Shown here in pieces: positions 1-6,730 of a stretch of DNA of 34,576 bases; within the stretch, counting starts at the first letter, position 1, and each line of letters begins with the position of its first letter. Made by a program: the position numbers and the translations under genes. The notes below the pieces were generated by a model, which saw only the letters and a list, made by a program, of their open reading frames with translations, did not search any database and had not been told where the DNA came from. Source of the stretch: Thermoleophilia bacterium (GTDB lineage: Bacteria > Actinomycetota > Thermoleophilia > Gaiellales > Gaiellaceae); NCBI GenBank assembly GCA_025929425.1, contig JAICME010000015.1, forward strand, positions 1 to 34,576, written 5' to 3'.

Positions 1-49
1 CCGCCAGGCGACGGCTGTGCGGACAGGTCCTCGCGTTAGCGTGCAACTT

Positions 50-113
50 CATCCGGATCACCCTCCTTGGAGCTGGTGGCTTGGCAGCTCCAGCCTCCAA
101 GGAGACCCGGATG
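50..113 (-). terminator. Long inverted repeat, possible terminator
   Basis: An imperfect palindrome: CATCCGG at 50-56 pairs with CCGGATG at 107-113, TCCTTGGAG at 64-72 with CTCCAAGGA at 95-103, and GGAGCTG at 69-75 with CAGCTCC at 85-91 around a 9-nt loop. It lies just past the stop of the minus-strand gene that ends at 142, so a transcription-terminator hairpin is the simplest reading. No T-tract follows. A REP-like palindromic element is the alternative. Bases 1-49 hold nothing recognisable. Confidence 0.4.
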
Positions 114-141
114 GAACAACGCTCTCAGGAACTACAGCTAG

Positions 142-549
142 CTAGCGCCGCTTGCGCTGCTTCTCGAGGCGGCGGCGCATCTGGCGGTTCGTCGCCTCGA
201 GCTCGGGGCCGCCCTGCTGCTCCTGCATCTCGAGCAGCGCCGCCCGCTCCTCGCGCGTGAGTCGAGACATCACCTTCTGCGCCTGCTGAGGATTGGCGAG
301 CTGCTTCGCGTGCGGCTCCACCTTTCGCAAAGCGCTCGCCAGCTCGGGATTCGCCCGCTCCAGCGAGGCGCGGTGGGCCTTCGTGAGCAGCCGCTTCAGC
401 AGCGGCACCTTCATCAGCACCGTGACGATCGGCCTCAGGTAGCGACCGTTCTGGATGCGGCCCAGCACGCCGAGCCCGACCATGAGGAAGAGGAGCCCGA
501 GCAGGATCCAGAGGGGGATCAGGAGGACGACGATCGACGTGGCGAGCAT
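142..549 (-). CDS. Small membrane-anchored protein, unknown function
   Basis: 135 aa. One hydrophobic segment at about residues 5-28 (LIPLWILLGLLFLMVGLGVL) is followed by a basic, helical, probably cytoplasmic tail. The tail ends in a strongly charged Arg/Lys cluster (QMRRRLEKQRKRR), which suggests a coiled coil or nucleic-acid/membrane-surface contact. It starts 18 bp after the mutY stop on the same strand, so it is probably co-transcribed with mutY. I do not recognise a named family, and no enzymatic motif is visible. Confidence 0.7.
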   Translation of the reverse strand: MLATSIVVLLIPLWILLGLLFLMVGLGVLGRIQNGRYLRPIVTVLMKVPLLKRLLTKAHRASLERANPELASALRKVEPHAKQLANPQQAQKVMSRLTREERAALLEMQEQQGGPELEATNRQMRRRLEKQRKRR

Positions 550-567
550 CGGCAGGATGGTACCCGG

Positions 568-1275
568 CTACTGCGGCAGGGACACGACCTCTCCGTCCAT
601 CCGCACGAGGCCGTCGCGCACGAGTGCGGCGACGGCCTCGCCGTCCTCGGGTTGCAAGCCTGCGGCGACTTCGCGAAGCGCTGTCGCCCGCCGCTGCCTG
701 AACGAGCCTGCAAACGGTCCCTGGCGACGCAGCGGCTCGAAGCGTCTCCCGCGTGACGGGCAGCCCGCGGCCAGGGGGCAGGCAGCGCAGCGCGGGATGC
801 GGGCGAGGCAGACCATCTTGCCGAGATCCATCAGTGCCTGGGCGGCCGCCGGCGAGAACGTCTGCCCCGTGCGCTCCGAGACGCGGGTCACGTTGACGTC
901 CACCGGGAGGACGCGGCGTCCAAAGGCGAAGCAGGCGACCGCATCAGCCGTGTAGCGGCCGACTCCGGGAAGCTCGGTCAGGTCGTCCGGCCAGCCGTGG
1001 GCCGCCACGTGCTGCGCCGCCCGGTGAAGCGAGAGCGCGCGCCGGTTGTAGCCGAGGCCCTGCCACTCGCGGATCACGTCGGCGGCGGACGCGGCCGCGA
1101 GCGCGTCGACCGTCGGCCAGCGCTCCAGCCAGCGCTGCCAGCGAGGCACGACGCGTTCCATCTGCGTCTGCTGCGACATAACTTCAGAGACCAGAATCGC
1201 GTACGGGTCTCTCGTGCTGCGCCAGGGGAGATCTCTCCCGTTTTGGCTGAACCAGGCCAGAAGCAGCTCCTCCAC
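568..1275 (-). CDS. mutY: A/G-specific adenine DNA glycosylase (short MutY)
   Basis: Base-excision repair glycosylase that removes A mispaired with 8-oxoG. The 235-aa product has the HhH-GPD core: EVMSQQTQ with catalytic Glu31, the hairpin LPGVGRYTADAV (102-113) and Asp126 in VDVNV. It ends its core with the C-X6-C-X2-C-X5-C [4Fe-4S] signature (C156, C163, C166, C172). It lacks the C-terminal NUDIX-like 8-oxoG recognition domain of classical MutY (about 350 aa), though short forms are common in actinobacteria. The start is GTG at 1275 because the homologous fragment at 17057 begins at the same codon and because TAGGCT (1288-1283) lies 7 nt upstream, a leaderless arrangement. The first 30 codons are duplicated at 16968-17057, which suggests the 5' end was replaced by island insertion. 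Confidence 0.88.
   Translation of the reverse strand: MEELLLAWFSQNGRDLPWRSTRDPYAILVSEVMSQQTQMERVVPRWQRWLERWPTVDALAAASAADVIREWQGLGYNRRALSLHRAAQHVAAHGWPDDLTELPGVGRYTADAVACFAFGRRVLPVDVNVTRVSERTGQTFSPAAAQALMDLGKMVCLARIPRCAACPLAAGCPSRGRRFEPLRRQGPFAGSFRQRRATALREVAAGLQPEDGEAVAALVRDGLVRMDGEVVSLPQ
1186..1275 (-). repeat. Left copy of the mutY 5'-end direct repeat (attL-like)
   Basis: The first 30 codons of the intact mutY match 16968-17057 in the same orientation: 71 of 90 bases identical by hand count. The longest identical stretch is ATCGCGTACGGGTCTCT, at 1196-1212 and 16978-16994. Similarity stops abruptly after the shared ...ILVS codons. This is the pattern expected where an element inserts into the 5' end of a gene and supplies a replacement 5' end. 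Confidence 0.65.
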
Positions 1276-1324
1276 GCGGCCGAGCCTAGACGAGCCCACG
1301 GCCACCGAGACTGCCGAAGACAGC

Positions 1325-1346
1325 CCGTGCGAACGGCCGTGCGAAC
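1325..1346. repeat. Two 10-bp direct repeats, 12-bp period
   Basis: CCGTGCGAAC occurs at 1325-1334 and again at 1337-1346. The pair lies in the 160-bp gap between mutY and the excisionase-like ORF, where recombination directionality factors or integrase arm-type sites would be expected. Only two copies are present, so chance is possible. Confidence 0.35.
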
Positions 1347-1435
1347 AGATCGTGACCGGAGCGTCGGCTCGCCCGGCGACGGCGCCGTGCAGAAAGTCGC
1401 ATCCCGCCCCCGCCGCGCCCCAGCTTCCGGGCACG

Positions 1436-1825
1436 ATGCCCGAGGAAGCCGCCTACCTCTCCAGCCGCTCCGCGGCCGTCTGGCTGGACGTCTCGGTCAA
1501 GACCATCGACCGGCTGCGCAAGCTGGGCGAGATCGAGGGGTTCAAGCTCACCAACGCGCCGACCAGCCCCGTGCGGATCAGCCGCGCCTCGAGCGCGCGG
1601 CCGGCAGGCGCAGGCCCGCCGCCCGCTGGAGGCAGCCGGCGGGGAGGAGGCGGCATGAACCCGCCCGGCGAAGAGCTCCTGGCCTCGGTCGAGCGCGAGC
1701 TGCGCAAACTGCCGCCGGGGACGCAGCGCGCCGTCGGCGGCGGCGTCTACATGCGCCTCGACGGCGCGCGCGGAAGGAGCGCGCCAGCCGGCGTTCTCCG
1801 TCCTCGGTCAGTCGAAGGAAGGTGA
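1436..1825 (+). CDS. Excisionase-like (MerR/HTH_17-type) DNA-binding protein, possibly frameshifted
   Basis: Residues 1-52 match the excisionase/HTH_17 pattern: a short AYLSSRSAA start, a helix-turn-helix in VSVKTIDRLRKLGEIEGFK, and a wing ending VRISRAS. Such proteins act as recombination directionality factors or small regulators of mobile elements. After about codon 52 the frame becomes Gly/Pro/Arg-rich and unlike the family. In the +1 frame the coding-like stretch continues to a TGA at 1656-1658 that overlaps an ATG at 1655, itself preceded by GGGGAGGAGG. This suggests the real first gene ends there and a second small gene (56 aa to 1825) follows, with a 1-nt shift around 1590. Either reading leaves the HTH intact. 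Confidence 0.5.
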   Translation: MPEEAAYLSSRSAAVWLDVSVKTIDRLRKLGEIEGFKLTNAPTSPVRISRASSARPAGAGPPPAGGSRRGGGGMNPPGEELLASVERELRKLPPGTQRAVGGGVYMRLDGARGRSAPAGVLRPRSVEGR

Positions 1826-2133
1826 CGCGTGCGTCGGTGGGCGACGGCTCTCGCCGGATCAGGCCGGCGTCTTCGGCGCGGCGGACGAGGTCGGTGACGG
1901 TGGGGTGACGGTGGTTTGCGCGAGCCGGAGGCGTGCGGCAAGCTGGGTGACGGTGGCCCGTTCTCGTCCGTCGGGGGCGCCTTTGATCATCAGGAGGAGC
2001 AGGTGTCGCTGCGGGGTGAGGGGCCGCACTCCTGGGCGATCAGCTCGCTGTCGCGCAGAAAGCTGCGCAGCGCTTCCCGAAGCGCCGCCACCTCGATCGC
2101 GGCGTTGGCCTCGACCGGAGTGTCGTCAGCCAT
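1765..2133 (-). pseudogene. MarR-family regulator, broken by two frameshifts
   Basis: From ATG 2133 the first frame encodes an Ala/Glu-rich helix ending ...RDSELIAQECG. A second frame (from about 2030) gives VRPLTPQRHLLLLMI and TVTQLAARLRLAQTTVT, the winged-HTH entry helices of MarR proteins. A third frame (below about 1893) gives DLVRRAEDAGLIRREP and DARVTFLRLTEDGERRLA, the wing and exit helix. The second break is an exact 11-bp tandem duplication at 1893-1914; the first lies in or near a G4 run at about 2016-2035. The downstream dimerisation helix is not recognisable. The gene is probably a dead regulator left from the island's assembly. The plus-strand ORFs across it are non-coding. Confidence 0.65.
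1893..1914. repeat. 11-bp perfect tandem duplication inside the marR remnant
   Basis: GGTGACGGTGG is present twice with no spacer (1893-1903 and 1904-1914). Removing one copy restores the MarR reading ...LRLAQTTVTDLVRRAEDAGLI... on the minus strand. This is therefore a replication-slippage type mutation and not an ambiguous homopolymer call. Confidence 0.8.
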
Positions 2134-2171
2134 GCAGCCTCACCAGAGTGTTCGGGTGGCGGCCGGCCCTT

Positions 2172-2723
2172 CTACTTCTGCGACTTGATGAATGCGACGA
2201 GTGCGCGGATGTCGGCGGGATTCTTGGCAAGGTCATAGCTCGAGATGGCGGCGGACATGACCCCGGCGCGGTAGCCCTTGACGATCTGCGCGTCGGGGTT
2301 GGCGATTGATTGCTCGAGGTACGCGTCGTCGGCGGTCACGATCTGACCAGTCGAGAGTGTGATACTGCTGCCGGCCACTCCTTTGAAGCTGGGGCCTGCT
2401 CCCGCGCTGCCGCTGAGTGAGTGGCAAGCGGAGCAGCCGTCGCTTGAGTAGAGGCTCTTGCCCTGGGCGACGAGGGCCGCGGTCACGGGCACGGGGGCCG
2501 ATGTCGAGGGGGCGGTGGTCGGGGGCGTTGGTGTGGTTGTCGCGGTGGTGGTTGTGGGCTGGGTCGGGGTAGCGGTGCGGGCGTGGTGCTGGCCGCGGTG
2601 GTAGCCGATCGCGTACGCGGCGATGAGCAGGCCGAGGATGGCGGCGCCGGCGGCGAGGCCGCCGATGAGCCAGCGCCAGAGCCCGTCGGAGGTCGTGTGC
2701 GTCGATGTCGTCGCTTCGCTCAT
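2172..2723 (-). CDS. Membrane-anchored c-type cytochrome
   Basis: 183 aa. An N-terminal transmembrane anchor (about 16-40) is followed by a Thr/Pro-rich, extracytoplasmic linker (about 51-80) and a mono-heme cytochrome c domain. That domain has heme-binding CSACH (C97, C100, H101) and a likely axial Met156 in GYRAGVMS. The domain resembles the cytochrome c module fused to subunit II of caa3-type oxidases, but here it is a separate protein. It starts 13 bp after the heme-copper subunit I gene on the same strand, so it is the third gene of that operon and the probable electron donor to the CuA site of subunit II. Confidence 0.85.
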   Translation of the reverse strand: MSEATTSTHTTSDGLWRWLIGGLAAGAAILGLLIAAYAIGYHRGQHHARTATPTQPTTTTATTTPTPPTTAPSTSAPVPVTAALVAQGKSLYSSDGCSACHSLSGSAGAGPSFKGVAGSSITLSTGQIVTADDAYLEQSIANPDAQIVKGYRAGVMSAAISSYDLAKNPADIRALVAFIKSQK

Positions 2724-2736
2724 CTGGCTCCTTGGG

Positions 2737-4788
2737 TCATTTCATGGCGGCCGCGAACATGACCGTCATGCCAACGGCGAGGAAGACGGCGAGGCGGCCG
2801 GTGACGCGGCCGAGCCGGGTGGCGCCGAGGCCGGTCGCAAGGCCAAATACGGCCATGGCGAGGTGGTAGAGGGCGTGTTCGAAGGGGTGGCGCTCGAGAG
2901 GCTCGTAGAAGCGGGGCACCATGACGAGCATCATCAGCGTCGGCGCTCCGATCGCGGCGACGAGCCCGAGCGTCGGTCGCTGGCCAAGTCGGTTGGAGAG
3001 GGCAGGCAGGGAGCCGAGCAGCAGGCCGAGCATGGCGCCGAGGAAGAAGTGGCCGGCGTGGTCGAGGTGGTGGTAGCGGATGCTCGCCTCGGAGGCATCG
3101 ACGACCTGGGGGAAGAAGGCAGCAAGGCCGACCACACAAAGTGCGGCGCCGAGCGCGAGCTGGGCCGGGGTCGCGAGCGGGACGCCCGCGTCAGCCGGCT
3201 TTTTGAGCGCTGCCGACTCGTCTGGGCCGCGGCTGACGCGTGCCTGGTAGCGGCTCCCCGTCCAGGTGTCGCGGCGTTCGACGAGTTCGTAGTGGCGCCG
3301 TTCCCAGGCTTCGCGAGCGAGCGGCACGAGCTGCAGGCAGAGGAAGAGGAAGCCGAGGGCGAGCAGGAGCGCGAAGATGGAGCCGGCGAGGCTGTAGCCG
3401 GTCGTGCCGGGCGGCTGGATCGCGTACCGGCGTGGGATCCCGAGGACGCCGGCGAGGAACCAGGTGCCGGTGAGCCCATAGCCCCCAACCAAGATCAGGG
3501 AGATCGTCCAGGCGCGGCCCGCGGCCGAGACGGTGCGGTCGGCATTGCGTTCGAGCAGGTGGGCGAGGAAGGCGAAGCACCAGACTACGACGCAGAGGAT
3601 CAAGTAGGTGTGGAAGTGGGCAACCACCCAGTCGGTGTTGTGGAGGCGGAAGTTGATCGGGATGATCGAGTCGATCACGGCGCCGACGCCGCCGATCGCC
3701 CAGCCAGCCAGGCCAACGTAGAACAGCAGCGAGGCCAGCGTCCAGCGGTAGCGGGAGCCCCAGACGAGCATCGTCATCGAGTAGATCGTGATCACCGCGA
3801 CCGGAATCAGCGCCCCATAGGAGGCGATCTCGGAACCGATCTCCGCCCAGGTGGGTTGGACGAAGTCCATGTACAAGTGATGGGAGTAGGCGGTGGCGAT
3901 GAAGAGGAGCGAGCCGGCCCAGCCGGCGACAAACACCTTCGTCGTCTCGTAGGGGCGGCCGGCGTAGCGGGGGATCAGGACGTAGATCGCGCCGGCCGCG
4001 AGGTAGATGACGAGGTTGGCGATTGAGTGGCCGAAGAAGTAGACGAGGTTCTTGGCGACGAGCGCGTCGATGCCGACGGTGTGGTCGTAGGTGCGGCCGA
4101 GCAGGCCGACCACGATCGCGGTGCCGGCGGCCATCGAGAGCAGGCCGTCGATCGCGACCACGGTGGCGGCGATCGCTTGCGGCGGCGGGGCGGTCTCCTC
4201 GCGGCCGCGCAGGAACTCCCAGCCGAGTGTGCGCACGAGGCCGCCGTAACGGGTCGTCGTCTGCTCGAGCACATCCAGGCAGTAGACAGTGAAGCCGCCG
4301 CCGACAAGCAGGAGCCCGGTGAAGAAGAGGCTCTCCGACCAGACAGACCACTGCCCGGCCGGATAGAACGGGAGCGGAGGCAGGAAGGTCCAGCCGGCTC
4401 CGAAGCCGCCGACCAGGGTCGCGATCAGCACGCAGAGCGCACCGGTCACGATCAGCCCGTAAGCGGCGAGCGTGCGCCCGACCCGCAGCGGCACGGTCTG
4501 GTGCAGGACGTACCAGAGCGCGCCCATCATCACCAGCAGCGTTCCGGTGATCATCCCGGCCCCGTGCAGGGTGAGGATGCGGTAGAACCAGCCGGGCGAG
4601 AGGCTGATCACGGTCGCCTGGGTCAGGCGCATCACGATCCCCAGCACGCCCATCAGCAGCACGAGCGCGAGCCCGCTGAGGGCGAACAGGAGCCCGATCC
4701 TCCGCTCGATGCTGCGTGCGTCGGCGGTGAAGGCGGCCGCGCGCGGATGAAGCACATGCGAGGGGGCGGCGGTGGTTGCGGATTCCAT
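2737..4788 (-). CDS. Heme-copper oxidoreductase subunit I, NO-reductase-like, with extra C-terminal His-rich domain
   Basis: 683 aa, about 12 membrane helices plus an extra four-helix C-terminal domain. All metal-binding histidines are visible: low-spin heme H75 (LHGAGM) and H393, CuB ligands H254 (FGHS) and H303-H304 (YSHH), and high-spin heme H391 (VAHFH). The region HNTDWVVAHFHTYL and IPRRY resemble ba3-type (B-family) oxidases. The cross-linked tyrosine expected four residues after the first CuB histidine (HPxVY) is absent: the sequence is H254-S-I-A-N258. Loss of that Tyr is a hallmark of NO reductases, including the recently described eNOR, sNOR, gNOR and nNOR families, and the NO-related neighbours agree. 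Residues 541-683 add an unusual domain with clustered histidines. The start at 4788 overlaps the stop of subunit II (TGATG), so I rejected the longer upstream reading. The exact subfamily needs phylogeny. Confidence 0.85.
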   Translation of the reverse strand: MESATTAAPSHVLHPRAAAFTADARSIERRIGLLFALSGLALVLLMGVLGIVMRLTQATVISLSPGWFYRILTLHGAGMITGTLLVMMGALWYVLHQTVPLRVGRTLAAYGLIVTGALCVLIATLVGGFGAGWTFLPPLPFYPAGQWSVWSESLFFTGLLLVGGGFTVYCLDVLEQTTTRYGGLVRTLGWEFLRGREETAPPPQAIAATVVAIDGLLSMAAGTAIVVGLLGRTYDHTVGIDALVAKNLVYFFGHSIANLVIYLAAGAIYVLIPRYAGRPYETTKVFVAGWAGSLLFIATAYSHHLYMDFVQPTWAEIGSEIASYGALIPVAVITIYSMTMLVWGSRYRWTLASLLFYVGLAGWAIGGVGAVIDSIIPINFRLHNTDWVVAHFHTYLILCVVVWCFAFLAHLLERNADRTVSAAGRAWTISLILVGGYGLTGTWFLAGVLGIPRRYAIQPPGTTGYSLAGSIFALLLALGFLFLCLQLVPLAREAWERRHYELVERRDTWTGSRYQARVSRGPDESAALKKPADAGVPLATPAQLALGAALCVVGLAAFFPQVVDASEASIRYHHLDHAGHFFLGAMLGLLLGSLPALSNRLGQRPTLGLVAAIGAPTLMMLVMVPRFYEPLERHPFEHALYHLAMAVFGLATGLGATRLGRVTGRLAVFLAVGMTVMFAAAMK

Positions 4789-5324
4789 CAGTGCGCTGTG
4801 ACCGTGAAGGTGTTCTGCATGGTCGAGTGGTTGAGCCCGCACAGCTCGAGGCAGCGGATCCGGTAAACGCCCGCCTCCGAAAGGGTGAGGTCGAGCAGGT
4901 TGTGGTAGCCGGGCATCGCCTGCACCGAGCCGATCAGGTGGCCGTGCGGGTCGTAGAGGCCGAAGCCGTGGTTGACGTCGATCGAGGTGACGTTGAAGCG
5001 CACCTTGGTGCCGGCCGGGACGCTGTCGGGGACGAGCGACCAAAAGAACTGGCCGCCGGTCACCTTCACCACCGTCCGGCTCGCCGCGCCGCCGCCTGCA
5101 TAGGGGAGATCGAAGAGCGAGATTCCGACCACCAACACACCGATCACCAGCAGCAGCGCCAGCCAGCGCTTGCGCAGCCAATAGGCGACCTCGTGCACCC
5201 GCTGGAAACCGACCTCGGTGCCCGCCTGGATGCCGATCACCACGAACGCGCACGCGAGCAGCAGCGCGAGCACCGCGAACACGATCCCGATCGCGATCTG
5301 GGGATCGCCGTAATGAAGACTCAC
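4788..5324 (-). CDS. Heme-copper oxidoreductase subunit II with CuA site
   Basis: 178 aa. Two N-terminal membrane helices (about 10-32 and 54-72) precede an extracytoplasmic cupredoxin domain. The complete binuclear CuA ligand set is present: H119 (DVNHGF), C158, C162, H166 and M169 in RCLELCGLNHSTM. It would take electrons from the cytochrome c encoded two genes downstream, or from the island's cupredoxin, and pass them to subunit I. It is the first gene of the three-gene operon. The GTG start at 5324 has GAGGG 7 nt upstream. Having CuA separates this complex from classical cNOR and from quinol NOR without CuA. Confidence 0.88.
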   Translation of the reverse strand: MSLHYGDPQIAIGIVFAVLALLLACAFVVIGIQAGTEVGFQRVHEVAYWLRKRWLALLLVIGVLVVGISLFDLPYAGGGAASRTVVKVTGGQFFWSLVPDSVPAGTKVRFNVTSIDVNHGFGLYDPHGHLIGSVQAMPGYHNLLDLTLSEAGVYRIRCLELCGLNHSTMQNTFTVTAH

Positions 5325-5398
5325 GCTTCGACCCTCACCCGCGCCCCACCACCTCCGCTCGGGGCCGTCCGAACCGGGGATTCAGGCGGTCAACTGCG

Positions 5399-5439
5399 AT
5401 TATGCACCGTCCTACGGTGCTACTCGGTGTCAACCGAGT
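5399..5439 (-). promoter_or_regulatory. Tandem inverted repeats upstream of the HCO operon
   Basis: Two perfect 7-bp inverted repeats sit back to back: GCACCGT-CCT-ACGGTGC (5404-5420) and ACTCGGT-GTCA-ACCGAGT (5422-5439). On the minus strand TTGACA lies inside the outer repeat (5433-5428) and CATAAT follows the inner one (5404-5399), but the spacing is 23 bp, too long for an unassisted promoter. This could be an operator whose protein remodels the promoter, or hairpins ending transcription of the adenosyltransferase gene whose stop overlaps the outer repeat. No FNR/DNR-type TTGAT-N4-ATCAA site is present. Confidence 0.45.
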
Positions 5440-6158
5440 CAACGCGTTACTGGTGGTGCGATCGACTCGGCGAGGAGGTGCTCCTGTGCGCGTGCCTCGG
5501 TGCTGGCGCCGGGCCGCCAGAGTCGCGGTGGGACATCCTGTTCGACGTCGGCGGCGCGGGCGAGGATGAAGAGCAGGTCGCCGAGCCGGTTGAGATAGGT
5601 GAGCGCGTGCGGCGTGACCGGCTCGCGTCGAGCGAGCGCGACGACGCGGCGTTCAGCCCGCCGGCATACGGTGCGCGCCAGGTGGAGTCGCGCCGATGCT
5701 TCGCCGCCGCCCGGCAGCAGGAAGGTGCGTAGTGGCGGCTGGTCGCGGTTGAACAGAGTGCAGAGGTCGTCGAGCGTAGCTACCTGGCCGTCCTCGATCC
5801 GAAGGCGCGAGCGGCTGTCGTCTGCGGGCGGCGTGGCGAGGTCGGCCCCAAGGTCGAAGAGCTCGTTCTGGATGCGGGTCAGCCACGGTCGCAACGGCGA
5901 CTCCGTCCGGAGCGTCGCGAAAGCGAGGCCGACCGCGGCGTTGAGCTCGTCGACGGTGCCGTACGCCTCCACCCGGAGGTCGTCCTTGGCCACCCGTGCG
6001 CCGTCAGCCAGGCTCGTCTGGCCGCCGTCGCCGGCGCGCGTCACGACCTTCGTCAGGTTGATCGGCTCGTCGATCGTGCGCCGTGTGCGGGCCGGCGCGC
6101 GGCTACTCATCGTAACGCTTCCCGCGTTCGGTGCGACAGGAGACGGCTCGGCGATCAT
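5439..6158 (-). CDS. ATP:cob(I)alamin adenosyltransferase, PduO type
   Basis: 239 aa. It transfers the adenosyl group from ATP to cob(I)alamin to make coenzyme B12. Family motifs are clear: TRAGDGGQTSL (40-50) for ATP, YGTVDELNAAVG (66-77), RIQNELFDLGADLATP and LPGGGEASARLHLARTVCRRAERR, then YLNRLGDLLFILAR. The first 30 residues are a non-conserved extension. Start chosen at 6158 because its ATG overlaps the upstream stop (ATGA), which implies translational coupling; Met17 is the alternative. Its place in an NO-response island is unusual and may relate to NO binding of cob(II)alamin, but that is inference. Confidence 0.88.
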   Translation of the reverse strand: MIAEPSPVAPNAGSVTMSSRAPARTRRTIDEPINLTKVVTRAGDGGQTSLADGARVAKDDLRVEAYGTVDELNAAVGLAFATLRTESPLRPWLTRIQNELFDLGADLATPPADDSRSRLRIEDGQVATLDDLCTLFNRDQPPLRTFLLPGGGEASARLHLARTVCRRAERRVVALARREPVTPHALTYLNRLGDLLFILARAADVEQDVPPRLWRPGASTEARAQEHLLAESIAPPVTR

Positions 6159-6613
6159 GCAGCCACCGGAGCTGCGGGGGTGACGGCAACCCAGCCCACC
6201 TGGTAATCGACGTTGCCGGCAAGTGCGCGGCCGATGAAGCAGCGATCGTGTGCATCGATCGCGGCCCGCTCGTACTCGTGGACCCGCGCCGGGTCGCCGT
6301 CGATGATCGTCGGCGAGACGACGATCCGCTCGAAGCGAGCCCGGAGCGGATAGCCGGTGACTGTCCCCTGGGCATCGACTCTCAGAGATCTCGCTGCCAG
6401 GCCGGCGCGGCGGAGAACGCCGAACAGAGTTGCGCTATAGCAGGAGGCGACCGCAGAGACGAGCAGCTCCTCGGGATTGGTGCCGACGCCTCGGCCGCCC
6501 ATCGATGCCGGGCTGGAGAGGTCGAGCTCGAGATCGTCTGTGACGATCCGACCTGTTCCCTCGCGTCCGCTGCCTGACCATTCGAGCTCGACCTGAAATG
6601 GGAGCTCCTGCAT
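6155..6613 (-). CDS. OsmC/Ohr-family peroxiredoxin
   Basis: 152 aa. Thiol-dependent hydroperoxide reductase family. Both catalytic cysteines are present: C58 (SAVASCYSATL) and C125 (AHDRCFIGRAL), with the usual NPEELLVSA helix before the first. I chose ATG 6613 because AAGGAG lies 9 nt before it; an in-frame GTG at 6637 would extend the protein by 8 residues. The gene is divergent from the RIC gene across a shared 117-bp region and overlaps the downstream adenosyltransferase by 4 nt. It likely protects against organic peroxides or nitrosothiol-type damage; substrate cannot be read from sequence. Confidence 0.85.
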   Translation of the reverse strand: MQELPFQVELEWSGSGREGTGRIVTDDLELDLSSPASMGGRGVGTNPEELLVSAVASCYSATLFGVLRRAGLAARSLRVDAQGTVTGYPLRARFERIVVSPTIIDGDPARVHEYERAAIDAHDRCFIGRALAGNVDYQVGWVAVTPAAPVAA

Positions 6614-6730
6614 GCGGCTCATCTCCTTCGCGCGCACACCCAGTGGGTGTGTGGATCGTATTACGTTGTAGTGCAGTATAGACTATTTCAATCATCAGTG
6701 ACAGTTAAAATCTTCGGGAAGGAGGACACG
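6614..6730. promoter_or_regulatory. Divergent control region between osmC-like and RIC genes
   Basis: Contains a perfect inverted repeat CACACCC-AGT-GGGTGTG at 6635-6651, close to the osmC start, and an AT-rich stretch (6659-6710) that stands out from its surroundings. A TATAGACT sequence at 6677-6684 is a plausible -10 for the RIC gene, whose own Shine-Dalgarno GGAGG is at about 6721-6725. The repeat is a candidate operator for one or both genes. Confidence 0.45.

Noticed and set aside
2623-4026. 467-codon plus-strand ORF antisense to the heme-copper subunit I gene
   Set aside because: Low-complexity Arg/Glu/Gly/Asp-rich product, a usual shadow in GC-rich DNA; the minus strand encodes clear HCO motifs.
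4789-5253. 155-codon upstream extension of the HCO subunit I frame
   Set aside because: It covers the whole subunit II gene and has Arg/Gly-rich composition; ATG 4788 overlaps the subunit II stop and begins at the family N-terminus.
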